Part shown: in pieces, positions 53,845 to 63,446 of the stretch
How positions within the stretch are numbered: position 1 is the first letter of the stretch
How the letters are laid out: each line of letters starts with the position of its first letter
Source of the DNA: Balneolaceae bacterium
Lineage (GTDB): Bacteria > Bacteroidota > Rhodothermia > Balneolales > Balneolaceae
NCBI GenBank assembly: GCA_017640665.1
Contig: JAEPQE010000001.1
Coordinates: 186,001 to 250,000, forward strand
Reading direction: 5' to 3'
DNA: 64,000 nt
Program-made: the position numbers and the translations under genes
Notes under the pieces: generated by a model
What the model was told of the DNA's origin: nothing
Seen by the model: the letters and a program-made list of their open reading frames with translations, nothing else
The model's database searches: none

Positions 53845-56691
53845 TTAGAAAGCTAGTCCCGCCCTAAACATTATCCCTGAGCCTGCTCCTCCGTTTTGTA
53901 TACCAAGTCCGGCAGATAGGAATTTGAATTTAGCTCTTGCACCAAACTCAAGCCAATGTGGTGCATCTACTACTGCCTGAGGGTAAACCTCATTCCCTTC
54001 TGAGATTGACTCTGGCTCGGGTTCTACAAAGCTCAACAGGTTATAATTATACGATGCGTAAGGTGAGACTTTTATATCACTCACTTCAAGGTTATATCGT
54101 AATCTTACCTTTAAAGGGATCCCCCAGCTTGTAGTAAAGAAGTCGTAGTTTTCGCCTCCAAAGGTAGATCGTTCTTCTTTGTTAAAGACCAGATAAGCAC
54201 TCAGTCCATAATCAAGTGAAAGAGGTAGTTTTGTTAACCTGGTCAAGTCTTTATACCTGATCCAATCTATTCCACCGCCCACTGCATTTCCTATGAAATA
54301 ACCATAGAAGTTGCGCTCTCCGGTTCCTTTGCTACTTTGAAACAAGACTCCTGCCCCACCTACGTTTGCGAATCCGTGCTGTCCGTTTCCTGTATGCGAC
54401 AAGAAATTGATGCTTGATCCTCCAAATGCGCTTATATCATTTCCATTTGCATCTATAAACCAGGCTGGTGAGGTTGATCGGGCTGTGGAAGTAGAGGTTC
54501 TGTTGTTGTTTGTATTTGTACTTACATAGGTAGTACTTCTTTCGGAATAATTACTGGTATCGTAACATGCTGCACCCTCAGGAATACCACCTGCCATTGC
54601 AGCCTGACGATAAAGCTCGTATAAATTTTCCGAAGAAAGAGCTTCTTCCTCTAATCGTTGTTGCTCAAGCACTCCTCCGGTACCTTCCTGGGCAACACTT
54701 CCTAATACCTTAACTTCAACCCTGCGGTTTTCCTGTCGACCTTCAGCTGTTTCGTTAGTAGCCCTTGGGTCTGTTTCCCCATACCCTTGTGCTGAGATAC
54801 GAGTTGATGAAATACCTTTTTCAATCACGTAGTTAACAACGGCTTCGGCACGAGCCTGGCTCAAGTCCATATTCGTTTCATCGGAGCCAACGTTATCGGT
54901 ATGCCCTCCAATCTCAATGATAAGATTTGATTGAGCCATTATTTCGTACAAACGATCCAATTCCTGAATGCTTTCCTCTCTCAGGTTATCACTTCCAGTA
55001 TCAAAATAGATGTTTTCGAGTACGATCCTTGCTCCTTCATTCGCCTCAGTTAAGCTAATGTCTTTTCTTACTTCTTCGTATCCTGAATTATCCTCCAGCC
55101 AACTAATTCTGGCTCTTCGGATTGAAGCATTCAGATCTGCCTGAGCCTGATTCATTTCTTTACTTAAATCAGACAGCTCATCGAATTCCTGATCCAGATT
55201 GGTTGAAGTACTGGCGAGCAATCGTTCATACTCAACTCTGTTTTGATCTATTCTGCTTAGAGCGTTTCTCATTCTAAAAAGCTCTGATCCAAGTTTTTCA
55301 GAAAAAGCAATGGAATCATCAACCATAGTTTTCAAATCTAACATCTCTGTTTGAAACAGGTATCCTCTTTGATTTGCAGTAATCAAATATCTTCTGCCAA
55401 ATGGTAGGTTGATAAGATAGTCTCCGGTTCTTGGGTTACTTGTAGAATACCCCAACTGCTCTCCGGTATCAAAATCACTCCAGTATAGTGTTGCTGCAAT
55501 CAAACTGTCTTCCTGGTTAGTTACATTTCCATAGATGGTAACTACCGGATCCGGACGCATATCGGGAGGTAGGATCATTCTAAAAATATCATCGTCGCCA
55601 AAACCATCTCCTTCGCCCGTTGTTTCTCTGGTAAAGTAAGCTACCGTTCCTGAAGCTGGAATTGTCATATCTTCATCGTCTAATACCGAATTGATATTTT
55701 TTCCCAGATTTACGGGTGTTGTCCAATTGTCCCAGCCCTCGCCAATCCTTCTTGTAACAAATAAATCGGAACCTCCCAAACCAGGATGCCCGTCAGAAGA
55801 AAAATATAGCGTTCTTCCATCGGCATTTAGAAATGGCCAGGTTTCGGAAGATGTTGTGTTTATTGTAGTAGAGATAGGCTTCGGCTCTGTCCATCTTCCG
55901 TTTCTTAGATGTGTTATATAAATATCTGTTTCGTAATCAGCGTCTTCAGCATTTTTACGTCCATGATAAGCTACAAAAATAAGTGTTTTGCCATCTGGTG
56001 ATAAGTTAGCCATTGACTCCCAGTTACTTGAGTTTACATCTCCTCCCAAATTACATGGCACGGTCCAACTGTCTCCAATTTTTGCACTATAAAAAAAATC
56101 TCCATTTCCGAACCTTCCTTCATAGTTCCCAAATACAATAGCTGTATTACCATCAGAAGAAAGTGATAAAATGCCTTCATGAGAATCGGTATTTATAATA
56201 GACCCCATATTATTGGGCTCACTCCAATTACCGTTACTTTGTTTGCTTGAATACCAAACATCCCCTCCACCAAATCCATTAGATCTGTCTGTTGAATAGA
56301 AATACATACGGCTTCCGTCTGAAGAGATTCTGGGCAGAAATTCATCCAGATCAGAATTTACATTAGCTCCTAAGTTATCGATATAGATTTCTTCATCAGG
56401 TGCTTCTAATAGTTCGATGATCTTTTCAACTTTCGCCTTATCGGCCCCGGAATAACGATTTATATAAAGTCTGTAATTTTCAATCGCTTTGTCCCAGTCT
56501 TGTAGAGCGGTATAACTTTCAGCTGCGTTCTTGAAATATTCAGGATCGGAAACAGCTAATCGTTCGTAAGCGTTAGCAGCAGATTGATACTTCCCACTTT
56601 CGAAAAGATCATCCGCGTCTTGTGCATATAAAAGAAAAGGTATCCCCAAAAAAGCCATTAGAAGAATACCCTTTTTTAAAAGAGTGTACAT
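53845..56691 (-). CDS. PorE-like outer-membrane protein (TPR-PD40-CRD-OmpA) with extra C-terminal barrel
   Basis: 948 residues. Signal peptide 1-23, TPR-like helices (25-95), PD40 beta-propeller (105-375; FLPRISSDGSRMYFYSTDRSNGFGGGD and similar), carboxypeptidase-regulatory domain (382-450), coiled coil (465-535), and OmpA C-terminal peptidoglycan-binding domain (561-662; GGHTDN, NRRVEV). This TPR/PD40/CRD/OmpA order is that of PorE, the T9SS component anchoring the machinery to peptidoglycan. Unlike PorE it continues with a further 280 residues: a Ser/Thr/Asn-rich linker and a predicted barrel (about 745-948). It could be a PorE paralogue dedicated to the surface protein encoded divergently at 56922. 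Confidence 0.87.
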   Translation of the reverse strand: MYTLLKKGILLMAFLGIPFLLYAQDADDLFESGKYQSAANAYERLAVSDPEYFKNAAESYTALQDWDKAIENYRLYINRYSGADKAKVEKIIELLEAPDEEIYIDNLGANVNSDLDEFLPRISSDGSRMYFYSTDRSNGFGGGDVWYSSKQSNGNWSEPNNMGSIINTDSHEGILSLSSDGNTAIVFGNYEGRFGNGDFFYSAKIGDSWTVPCNLGGDVNSSNWESMANLSPDGKTLIFVAYHGRKNAEDADYETDIYITHLRNGRWTEPKPISTTINTTSSETWPFLNADGRTLYFSSDGHPGLGGSDLFVTRRIGEGWDNWTTPVNLGKNINSVLDDEDMTIPASGTVAYFTRETTGEGDGFGDDDIFRMILPPDMRPDPVVTIYGNVTNQEDSLIAATLYWSDFDTGEQLGYSTSNPRTGDYLINLPFGRRYLITANQRGYLFQTEMLDLKTMVDDSIAFSEKLGSELFRMRNALSRIDQNRVEYERLLASTSTNLDQEFDELSDLSKEMNQAQADLNASIRRARISWLEDNSGYEEVRKDISLTEANEGARIVLENIYFDTGSDNLREESIQELDRLYEIMAQSNLIIEIGGHTDNVGSDETNMDLSQARAEAVVNYVIEKGISSTRISAQGYGETDPRATNETAEGRQENRRVEVKVLGSVAQEGTGGVLEQQRLEEEALSSENLYELYRQAAMAGGIPEGAACYDTSNYSERSTTYVSTNTNNNRTSTSTARSTSPAWFIDANGNDISAFGGSSINFLSHTGNGQHGFANVGGAGVLFQSSKGTGERNFYGYFIGNAVGGGIDWIRYKDLTRLTKLPLSLDYGLSAYLVFNKEERSTFGGENYDFFTTSWGIPLKVRLRYNLEVSDIKVSPYASYNYNLLSFVEPEPESISEGNEVYPQAVVDAPHWLEFGARAKFKFLSAGLGIQNGGAGSGIMFRAGLAF

Positions 56692-56781
56692 AGTTACCCC
56701 TTGATTTGTGCTGCCATATACTTATTGAGGCAGCGGTTTGTATTAACAAGGGAAATATTCGTTAAGCTTCAATCTCTTTAC

Positions 56782-56799
56782 ATACCCGATCCAGGGTAT
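56782..56799. promoter_or_regulatory. Operator 1: ATACCC-N6-GGGTAT dyad
   Basis: ATACCCGATCCAGGGTAT, perfect 6-bp arms, 91 bases upstream of the PorE-like ATG and 123 bases upstream of the giant-protein ATG. It fits the NarL 7-2-7 inverted heptamer layout (TACCC at each outer edge). Confidence 0.75.
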
Positions 56800-56827
56800 T
56801 TTTATTCCTAAGGTATTCTGCTTCATT

Positions 56828-56845
56828 ATACCCTCAATCGGGTAT
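56828..56845. promoter_or_regulatory. Operator 2: ATACCC-N6-GGGTAT dyad
   Basis: ATACCCTCAATCGGGTAT, centred 46 bases from operator 1. A potential ATG at 56844 overlaps its right arm, which argues against that ATG as the start of the giant-protein gene. Confidence 0.75.
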
Positions 56846-56921
56846 GTTGCAAAATCTCATCTCTTGGTTATTTAAACCGCCTTATAAAAGGCCATTAACA
56901 AAAAACCAGACAGATAAGATC

Positions 56922-59900
56922 ATGGGGTATTATAGACTTAACCAGCTTTACAAAGCACTATTCACTTTAACATTTTTATTAATTTTTTCCGGCACAACTA
57001 ACTTAAATGCTCAGGTTGTTGCAGGAATTGATACTCTTAATAAAGTATCAGGACAATGGGAATACTATGACTTCACAAGTCAAAAAGCTTTTTCCATTGC
57101 TGATACAGCCACTTATACACCAGATTTTTGGGGGAGTAGTAATGAAGGAGTGAATTTTGGAAAAGAATTTTCATCTCTCATTCCCGGAAAACGACTTTAT
57201 TTACTCGGAACAGGTGATATCGACACCGTAAAAACCGTACCTGAATGGACGGATGATGCTCCTTGGATAGACACCAGCTGGGACTGGCCAAATGGTACGC
57301 AAGGTCAACCTATATCACCAGATCAATTATGGGTTGTTTACACCAGTGAAGGTTTATATGCTGTTATGCAAATCGATGAATTACCCGGAGGTGACTTCGG
57401 CAACAGCTTTGTATTTAAATACAAATATATGAGCGAGGGTGGTACTAGTTTAACTGAAACCAACCTTAATGAAGATAACGGAAGTCAGATTGCAGGATCA
57501 GGGACCAGCACTTTTGGAACAGGCTTTGATTTCTCCGGAGAAGAAACGGCAGACAACGAAGACGCTGGAGATTATCAGCTTGATTTCGCTTTTGTAAGCA
57601 ATGAAGGTGTAAATTTTGGAAACGAAGGGAGCAGCTCGTTATCCTCTACGGGACGCAGGTTTTTGCTCTTAGGAACAGGAAATATTGATACTCTGAAGTC
57701 TGTTCCCAGCCGAACCGATGCAGCGCCATGGGTTACAGTTTCCTATGACTTTTCTGATGGAACTCAAGGTCAACCAATTTCAGTAGGTCAGCTTTGGGGA
57801 GTATTTACCAGAGAAGGTCATTATGCGGTTATGGAGATTACCGATTTACCGGATGGAAATTTCGGTAACTCATTCACCTTCGACTACAAGTATCAACCTA
57901 ATGGTACCCGCTTTTTTGAAGGCAGTGATGGAGTTGAGCCAGACCCGGTTCTTTCAATTGCCATTGAGGAAGGTGACAACCAAACTGTATTACCTGAAGC
58001 AGTGGCACCAGAATTTTTGCGGGTGCTCATTACCGATGAAAACGCAAACCTTATCTCAGACGCTACTGTCACTTTTAATTTCTCAGAAGTTCCCGATGAT
58101 ATTTTGGTAGCCGGTTCTCTCGCAACCAGTGCTCAGTCAAACGAGTCTGGAATTGCTCAGTCTTTTGTTAAAGCGGGTGATGCTCCCGGTGTATATAAGA
58201 TTAAAGCGACATTAGACTCTGATACTTCCAAATACGTAACATTTACCCTGAATGTAGAGGACACCAGCTCAACCTCTGCAGAACAACTCACAGGTTCAAC
58301 TACCAGTACTCTCGGGACTGGGTTTGACTTTTCTAGAGAAGAAACCGGAGATAATAATGATACAGGAGACTATCAACTCGATTTCGCTTTTGTAAGTAAC
58401 GAAGGTGTAAATTTTGGGAATGAGGGAAGTTCTTCACTTTCCGGAACCGGTCGAAGATTCCTGCTTTTGGGAACGGGTGATATCGACACTGTTAAGTCTG
58501 TACCCGAACGAGTTGATACAGCACCATGGGTTACTGTTTCCTATGATTTTTCGGACGGGACAGTAGGCCTGCCAATTGCCGTTGGTCAGCTTTGGGCGGT
58601 GTATACCCGTGAAGGACATTATGCCATCATGGAGATCACGGACCTCCCTGGGGGGAATTTTGGAACTTCATTTTCCTTCGATTATATCTATCAACCCAAC
58701 GGGACCCGTTTCTTTGAAGGTAGTGGCACAGTAGATCCCGATCCTGTCTATAATCTCGCAATCGTTTCAGGGAATAATCAACAAGTTGCTTTAAACACTT
58801 TCGCTCCGGAATCACTAATTGTAAAACTTACAGATGAAAATGGTGACGCAATTGCTGAAAAAGGCATAACATTTAGCTTTTCAAATATTCCTGATGGAGC
58901 AACCGGACAAGGTGGCCTTGAAGGTGACCTTACAACTGATATCAACGGAGAAGTTTCCACTCCCGTAAAAATCGGAGATTCAAATGGTCAATACTTTGTG
59001 AAAGCACAAATGGATGTTGATGCAGAAGTAAGTGTTGAGTTTACCTTAATTGGAGTAGAAGCCCAACCTGCCTCTATCGAAATAGCCTCCGGGGATAATC
59101 AATCAGCGTTTCCTACTGAACCGATTGAACATCCACTAAAAGTAATTGTAAAAGATGCTTCAGGAAATCCTATTACGAGTGGAGCCGGAGTCGATTTTGA
59201 AGTAACTCAACATCCTGATGCTGCAAATCCCGGAAACTTTACTTCAATCGATGGTATTCAGATAAGCTATGCAGGAACCGATTCGGAAGGTATTGCACAA
59301 ATCAAATACTTTGTGGGCACAAAACCCGGTACCTATGTTGTAAAGGCCTCTGTATCAGATTATGGAAGCATTGATCCGGTATTCTTTACCGTAAACGGAG
59401 CTGAACTTGAAGCCCCTTTAAATCTTAAAGCATCTTCAGGAGCTGGTAGCGTAAAATTAACATGGAATAAAGCAGCAGGAGCAAGTGCCTATAACATTTA
59501 CCGTTCACAAGGGGATGATAATCCAGCTTCTGCATCTTTTCTCAATATCACCGACGATACTATGTTTGTTGATGTGAATGTAACATCTGGAGAGGGATAC
59601 TTTTATTGGGTTACCTCCATCGATCATCAACTTAACGAAAGCGAAGATCGTGTAGGTCCTGCTTTCGCAACTCCAACGGATATACCGATTCCTGTTTCCG
59701 GAGAAGCAACAATTGTTGCGATTGCAGGAGATGGTTTTGGAAAACAATGGCAATACTTCGATTTCTCGAAAGAACTCGCTTCTTCTGAGGCTGATACTGG
59801 TGCATATTTCGCTGATATCCGTGGTACTTCTAATGAAGGTGTGAATTTCGGGAACGAAAGTGCTCCTCAAATAGAAGGAAGGAGAATCATTCGTCTTGAA

Positions 59901-62768
59901 GATGGTTCACTTGAGGATGTAACAAGTATTCCTTTATGGACAAATGAAGAGCCCTGGATTTCTGTAAGCTGGATGGGTTCAGGTACCAGCGGTCAACCAG
60001 TAGCGGCTGGTCAACTTTGGGGGGTATATACCCGTGAGGGAAATTATGCCGTAATGCAAATAACAGATGTGCCAGAAGCCTTTGGTGATACCCTTTCCTT
60101 CCGCTACAAATATCAAACCGGTGGAACGCCCATATTTTCTGAAGGTGGAACTTCTTCTGATCCGGATACTATGGTTGCCGTAATGGGTAACAATCAAAAA
60201 GGACTACCCGGAAAATTACTTGAAGACCCTTTGGCTGTTTTGGTAGTTGACGAAGATACAAATGGAGTTGCCGGAGTTACCGTACATTTTGATATTACTT
60301 CGGTACCCGATGCTTCTACCGGAGCATTACTTACTTCTACATCAGCAATTACTAATGAAGATGGTTTGGCATTCAGCTTCTTCACTTTAGGTGATGCAGC
60401 AGGTTCATATGAAGTGACAGCTTCAGCAGATGGAGTAAACGATGTTATCTTCGCCAATATCGCTGAGGAAGCACAACCTCCTCAACCTGTTACTTTACTG
60501 GAAATCCGAGATCGCTCTTCTGAAGCACTTTCTCTGGTTTGGACTCAAAGTAAAGATCCAGACTTCCTTCGATATCGGATTTACATGAGCACAGATAGTG
60601 AAAATTTTGCTCTGGTTGATTCTACCCGCAGAGATGGTTTTGCAGTTGATTCTGGACAAACGGTGACGGGACTTACTGAACTGGTAAATTACTCATTCAA
60701 AGTTACTGTGGTAAATAATAACTTTGTTGAAAGTGAGTTTTCGAATGTTCTCACTTCTTTTCCGAAACCTACCCCGGATCAACCACAAAATGTGATGGCT
60801 GTTGCTGCAGATGGAGCCGTTCAAATTAACTGGGATGCTGTTGATTCAACCTTCTTTGACTTTTACTACGTGTACTATGGAGAAGATGGATTTGGCATCA
60901 ACATGGCCGATACGGTGTATGGTTATGAAAATACAAGTACCGTAATCAGTGGACTTGAAAATGAAACCACCTACCAATTCTATGTATTTGCTGTAAACCG
61001 ATTTGGGGTCCAAAGTGCGTTTCCAGACAAAATACTTGCCACTCCTCAATCCACATATGAAGAACAAGAAATCACCTTGCCTGATTTAATTAATGGAGTT
61101 TCTTCATGGGCTGATGTTGATAACGATGGCGATCTTGATCTTCTTCTTACCGGTCAGGAACAAGCTGATGGAGACCCTTTGACTTTACTTTATGTGAATG
61201 ATGGAGACGGTAACCTTTCTGATTCTGGGGAATCTTTAGAAGGAGTAATAAACAGCGATGTATACTGGTTCGATATTGACCAGAATGAATTTGTTGACTT
61301 GATTATCTCCGGGGAATCTTCTGAAGGTCCCATCACAAAAGTATATCTCAATAATGAAGGAAGTCTGACTGATGCCGGTTTTACTCTTCCTGGTTTAGGT
61401 GATGGAATGGTCTCCCCTTCTGATTATGATAACGATGGTGATATTGACTTCTTAGTTGCTGGTGCAACAGCAGAAGGACCACAAACTCTTTTGATTAAAA
61501 ATAACGGCGCTGGTTCTTTTGAGCCAATTGCTTTCCCATTCACAGGCTTTACCAAAGCGGCGGCTGCATGGGGAGATTCAAACGGAGATGGCAGAATTGA
61601 TCTTCTGATCTCCGGAGAAGTTTCTGATGGAAGCATTATAACTATGTTGTATCGATATCTGGGTAACGATCAATTCTTCCTTGCTGAATCAAGCTTCCAG
61701 GGAGTAATTAATGGAACATTGGCATTCACAGATTTCGATCTGGATACTGATCAGGATGTCCTGATCACCGGTTATACAGATGCTGCTCAAACCAATCTCT
61801 TCACAGGTTTTTACCAGAATAACGGGTTAGATTTTGAGTTGTTCTTCTCATCGAATTCCAATCCTCCAGCAAAAGCTGTAGCTGCAGGACAAGCAAAAAG
61901 TCGTGCAGTAGTTGGGGATTATGATAATGACGGAGATCCGGATGTACTTTTAAATGCAAATGGCGGAGCTTCAATCTTCAATAACAACCGAGGTAAAATT
62001 GCAGAAGAAAAGCTGGACATTAGTGGAGCTGGTTCTGTAACCTGGGCCGATTACGACGGAGACGGCGATCTGGATATCATTATAACCGGTTCCGGCTCCA
62101 AAGTATTATCTAATACCACCGCTATCAAAAACACAGCACCATCAGTTCCGGAGAATTTGATGTTTGAAGTGGCCGATGATACGGTAAAACTAAGCTGGAA
62201 TCCATCTTCAGACGCTCAGACTCCATCTCCTTCTTTAACTTATAATGTGCGAATCGGTACTTCGGCAGGAGCATCAGATATTCTTTCTGCGAATGCTGAT
62301 CTCTCGACTGGAAAACTGAAAATTCTGGCTAATGGAAATGCCGGGTACAAAACCGGATTACTACTACAGGGACTTCCAAACGGTACCTACTTCTGGCAGG
62401 TTCAGGCAGTAGATAATTCCTTCCTTGGGTCACCATTTTCGGCTGAAGCACAGTTTGAAGTAATGACCAGTCTGGTGTCTAATGAAGTAATTGAAGACTT
62501 GCCAACTAAAGTTGCGCTAGAACAGAATTATCCAAACCCATTCAATCCAAGCACAACTATCAGTTACTCGGTACCTAAAGAAGCAGACGTTAGCTTACTG
62601 GTATTCGATATTACCGGACGGCTGGTGGGCACACTTGTTCAGCAACGCAAAACAGCCGGTAATCACACCATAGCATTTGATGCACAAAACTTATCGAGTG
62701 GGGTTTACATCTATCGGCTTCAGATAGGAAATCAATTAATCACAAAAAAGATGACCTTAATTAAGTAA
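56922..62768 (+). CDS. Giant T9SS-sorted surface protein with repeated modules
   Basis: 1948 residues from ATG 56922, which opens a signal peptide (MGYYRLNQLYKALF...NLNAQ). The upstream ATG at 56844 lies in an operator. Four copies of a ~150-residue unnamed module (about 32-165, 187-336, 453-602, 927-1075; motif SNEGVNFGNE, then GQLWGVYTREGHYAVMEITDLP) are mixed with Ig-like Big_1 domains, three or four fibronectin type III domains, and six FG-GAP/VCBS repeats (about 1387-1727; DYDNDGDIDFLVAG type, calcium binding). The end (1866-1948) is a T9SS type A sorting domain: NYPNPFNPSTTISYSVP, GVYIYRL. It is exported and anchored on the cell surface. Adhesion is likely; no enzyme domain was seen. 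Confidence 0.92.
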   Translation: MGYYRLNQLYKALFTLTFLLIFSGTTNLNAQVVAGIDTLNKVSGQWEYYDFTSQKAFSIADTATYTPDFWGSSNEGVNFGKEFSSLIPGKRLYLLGTGDIDTVKTVPEWTDDAPWIDTSWDWPNGTQGQPISPDQLWVVYTSEGLYAVMQIDELPGGDFGNSFVFKYKYMSEGGTSLTETNLNEDNGSQIAGSGTSTFGTGFDFSGEETADNEDAGDYQLDFAFVSNEGVNFGNEGSSSLSSTGRRFLLLGTGNIDTLKSVPSRTDAAPWVTVSYDFSDGTQGQPISVGQLWGVFTREGHYAVMEITDLPDGNFGNSFTFDYKYQPNGTRFFEGSDGVEPDPVLSIAIEEGDNQTVLPEAVAPEFLRVLITDENANLISDATVTFNFSEVPDDILVAGSLATSAQSNESGIAQSFVKAGDAPGVYKIKATLDSDTSKYVTFTLNVEDTSSTSAEQLTGSTTSTLGTGFDFSREETGDNNDTGDYQLDFAFVSNEGVNFGNEGSSSLSGTGRRFLLLGTGDIDTVKSVPERVDTAPWVTVSYDFSDGTVGLPIAVGQLWAVYTREGHYAIMEITDLPGGNFGTSFSFDYIYQPNGTRFFEGSGTVDPDPVYNLAIVSGNNQQVALNTFAPESLIVKLTDENGDAIAEKGITFSFSNIPDGATGQGGLEGDLTTDINGEVSTPVKIGDSNGQYFVKAQMDVDAEVSVEFTLIGVEAQPASIEIASGDNQSAFPTEPIEHPLKVIVKDASGNPITSGAGVDFEVTQHPDAANPGNFTSIDGIQISYAGTDSEGIAQIKYFVGTKPGTYVVKASVSDYGSIDPVFFTVNGAELEAPLNLKASSGAGSVKLTWNKAAGASAYNIYRSQGDDNPASASFLNITDDTMFVDVNVTSGEGYFYWVTSIDHQLNESEDRVGPAFATPTDIPIPVSGEATIVAIAGDGFGKQWQYFDFSKELASSEADTGAYFADIRGTSNEGVNFGNESAPQIEGRRIIRLEDGSLEDVTSIPLWTNEEPWISVSWMGSGTSGQPVAAGQLWGVYTREGNYAVMQITDVPEAFGDTLSFRYKYQTGGTPIFSEGGTSSDPDTMVAVMGNNQKGLPGKLLEDPLAVLVVDEDTNGVAGVTVHFDITSVPDASTGALLTSTSAITNEDGLAFSFFTLGDAAGSYEVTASADGVNDVIFANIAEEAQPPQPVTLLEIRDRSSEALSLVWTQSKDPDFLRYRIYMSTDSENFALVDSTRRDGFAVDSGQTVTGLTELVNYSFKVTVVNNNFVESEFSNVLTSFPKPTPDQPQNVMAVAADGAVQINWDAVDSTFFDFYYVYYGEDGFGINMADTVYGYENTSTVISGLENETTYQFYVFAVNRFGVQSAFPDKILATPQSTYEEQEITLPDLINGVSSWADVDNDGDLDLLLTGQEQADGDPLTLLYVNDGDGNLSDSGESLEGVINSDVYWFDIDQNEFVDLIISGESSEGPITKVYLNNEGSLTDAGFTLPGLGDGMVSPSDYDNDGDIDFLVAGATAEGPQTLLIKNNGAGSFEPIAFPFTGFTKAAAAWGDSNGDGRIDLLISGEVSDGSIITMLYRYLGNDQFFLAESSFQGVINGTLAFTDFDLDTDQDVLITGYTDAAQTNLFTGFYQNNGLDFELFFSSNSNPPAKAVAAGQAKSRAVVGDYDNDGDPDVLLNANGGASIFNNNRGKIAEEKLDISGAGSVTWADYDGDGDLDIIITGSGSKVLSNTTAIKNTAPSVPENLMFEVADDTVKLSWNPSSDAQTPSPSLTYNVRIGTSAGASDILSANADLSTGKLKILANGNAGYKTGLLLQGLPNGTYFWQVQAVDNSFLGSPFSAEAQFEVMTSLVSNEVIEDLPTKVALEQNYPNPFNPSTTISYSVPKEADVSLLVFDITGRLVGTLVQQRKTAGNHTIAFDAQNLSSGVYIYRLQIGNQLITKKMTLIK
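57500..57935 (+). repeat. Internal DNA repeat, copy 1 (module 2 of the surface protein)
   Basis: Closely matches 58298-58733 at an offset of about 798 bases. The encoded modules share long runs such as GDYQLDFAFVSNEGVNFGNE and differ at only a few positions. Recent duplication or gene conversion is likely. Confidence 0.7.
58298..58733 (+). repeat. Internal DNA repeat, copy 2 (module 3 of the surface protein)
   Basis: Second copy of the module at 57500-57935, separated from it by an Ig-like domain. Recombination between the two would delete or add about 266 residues in frame. Confidence 0.7.
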
Positions 62769-62795
62769 TATTACCTTAATAAATAAACCTACCTT

Positions 62796-62828
62796 ACCCT
62801 TAACAGTTGATCCTGTTAAGGGTTTTTT
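62796..62828 (+). terminator. Terminator of the surface-protein gene
   Basis: ACCCTTAACAG (62796-62806) pairs with CTGTTAAGGGT (62813-62823): a perfect 11-bp stem with a 6-base loop, then T6. Confidence 0.92.
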
Positions 62829-62885
62829 ATTTATGAATCCTTTCGTTGATAATTGGGTACAGACTTAACTATCTTTAATGCTCTG

Positions 62886-63446
62886 ATGAAAATGTTCAGA
62901 TCACATATCGCCCGTATTTCCGGTTTTCTGATGTTGATGATTGGTATGGTGCTTCACTATGCCAAACCAGCTGACAGCAAAACCGATTATAGTGCATTTA
63001 CTTCGTGGCTAGAGTCTCACCTGAAAACTCCGGATCATACTGTTCTGGACGAATTAGAGGCTCTTTCCAGTGATGATGGCGAACTGGAAACGGTGATTCG
63101 CAAAGCGTCTGAGTTGGTTCACAATCATTCTGATGACTTTAAACTACCGGTTTCTGAAAGCAATGATGAAGGAACTTCAAAAGAAGATGTTTATCAACTT
63201 TTACTAACTCAGTGGAATAATTATCAAAATTCCGGAAGTGGTATGGGTAAAGCGGTGTTCATTCAGAACATCAAACCGCAAACGATACTCCCTTCAGACG
63301 GACATTATTTTTCATCAACCCTGAACGAACGGACATTGCGTTACGATGTGGATGAAGTTTCTGATATTAAGGATCATGAACTCACCTCTGGCAATGCTTC
63401 TATCCTATCTCCACATAAAAGCGGCACAGCTATAGGTGCCCCTTAA
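62886..63446 (+). CDS. Membrane-anchored protein of unknown function
   Basis: 186 residues from ATG 62886; a TTG at 62853 in frame is less likely. An N-terminal helix (ISGFLMLMIGMVLHYA) anchors a periplasmic or secreted part of mixed charge with DEVSD and GTAIGAP at the end. No domain recognised. It lies between the surface-protein terminator and secD, 126 bases before the secD start, in the same direction. Confidence 0.65.
   Translation: MKMFRSHIARISGFLMLMIGMVLHYAKPADSKTDYSAFTSWLESHLKTPDHTVLDELEALSSDDGELETVIRKASELVHNHSDDFKLPVSESNDEGTSKEDVYQLLLTQWNNYQNSGSGMGKAVFIQNIKPQTILPSDGHYFSSTLNERTLRYDVDEVSDIKDHELTSGNASILSPHKSGTAIGAP

Noticed and set aside
57500-58733. CRISPR-like or mobile repeat
   Set aside because: The repeats are in frame within a coding sequence and encode protein modules.
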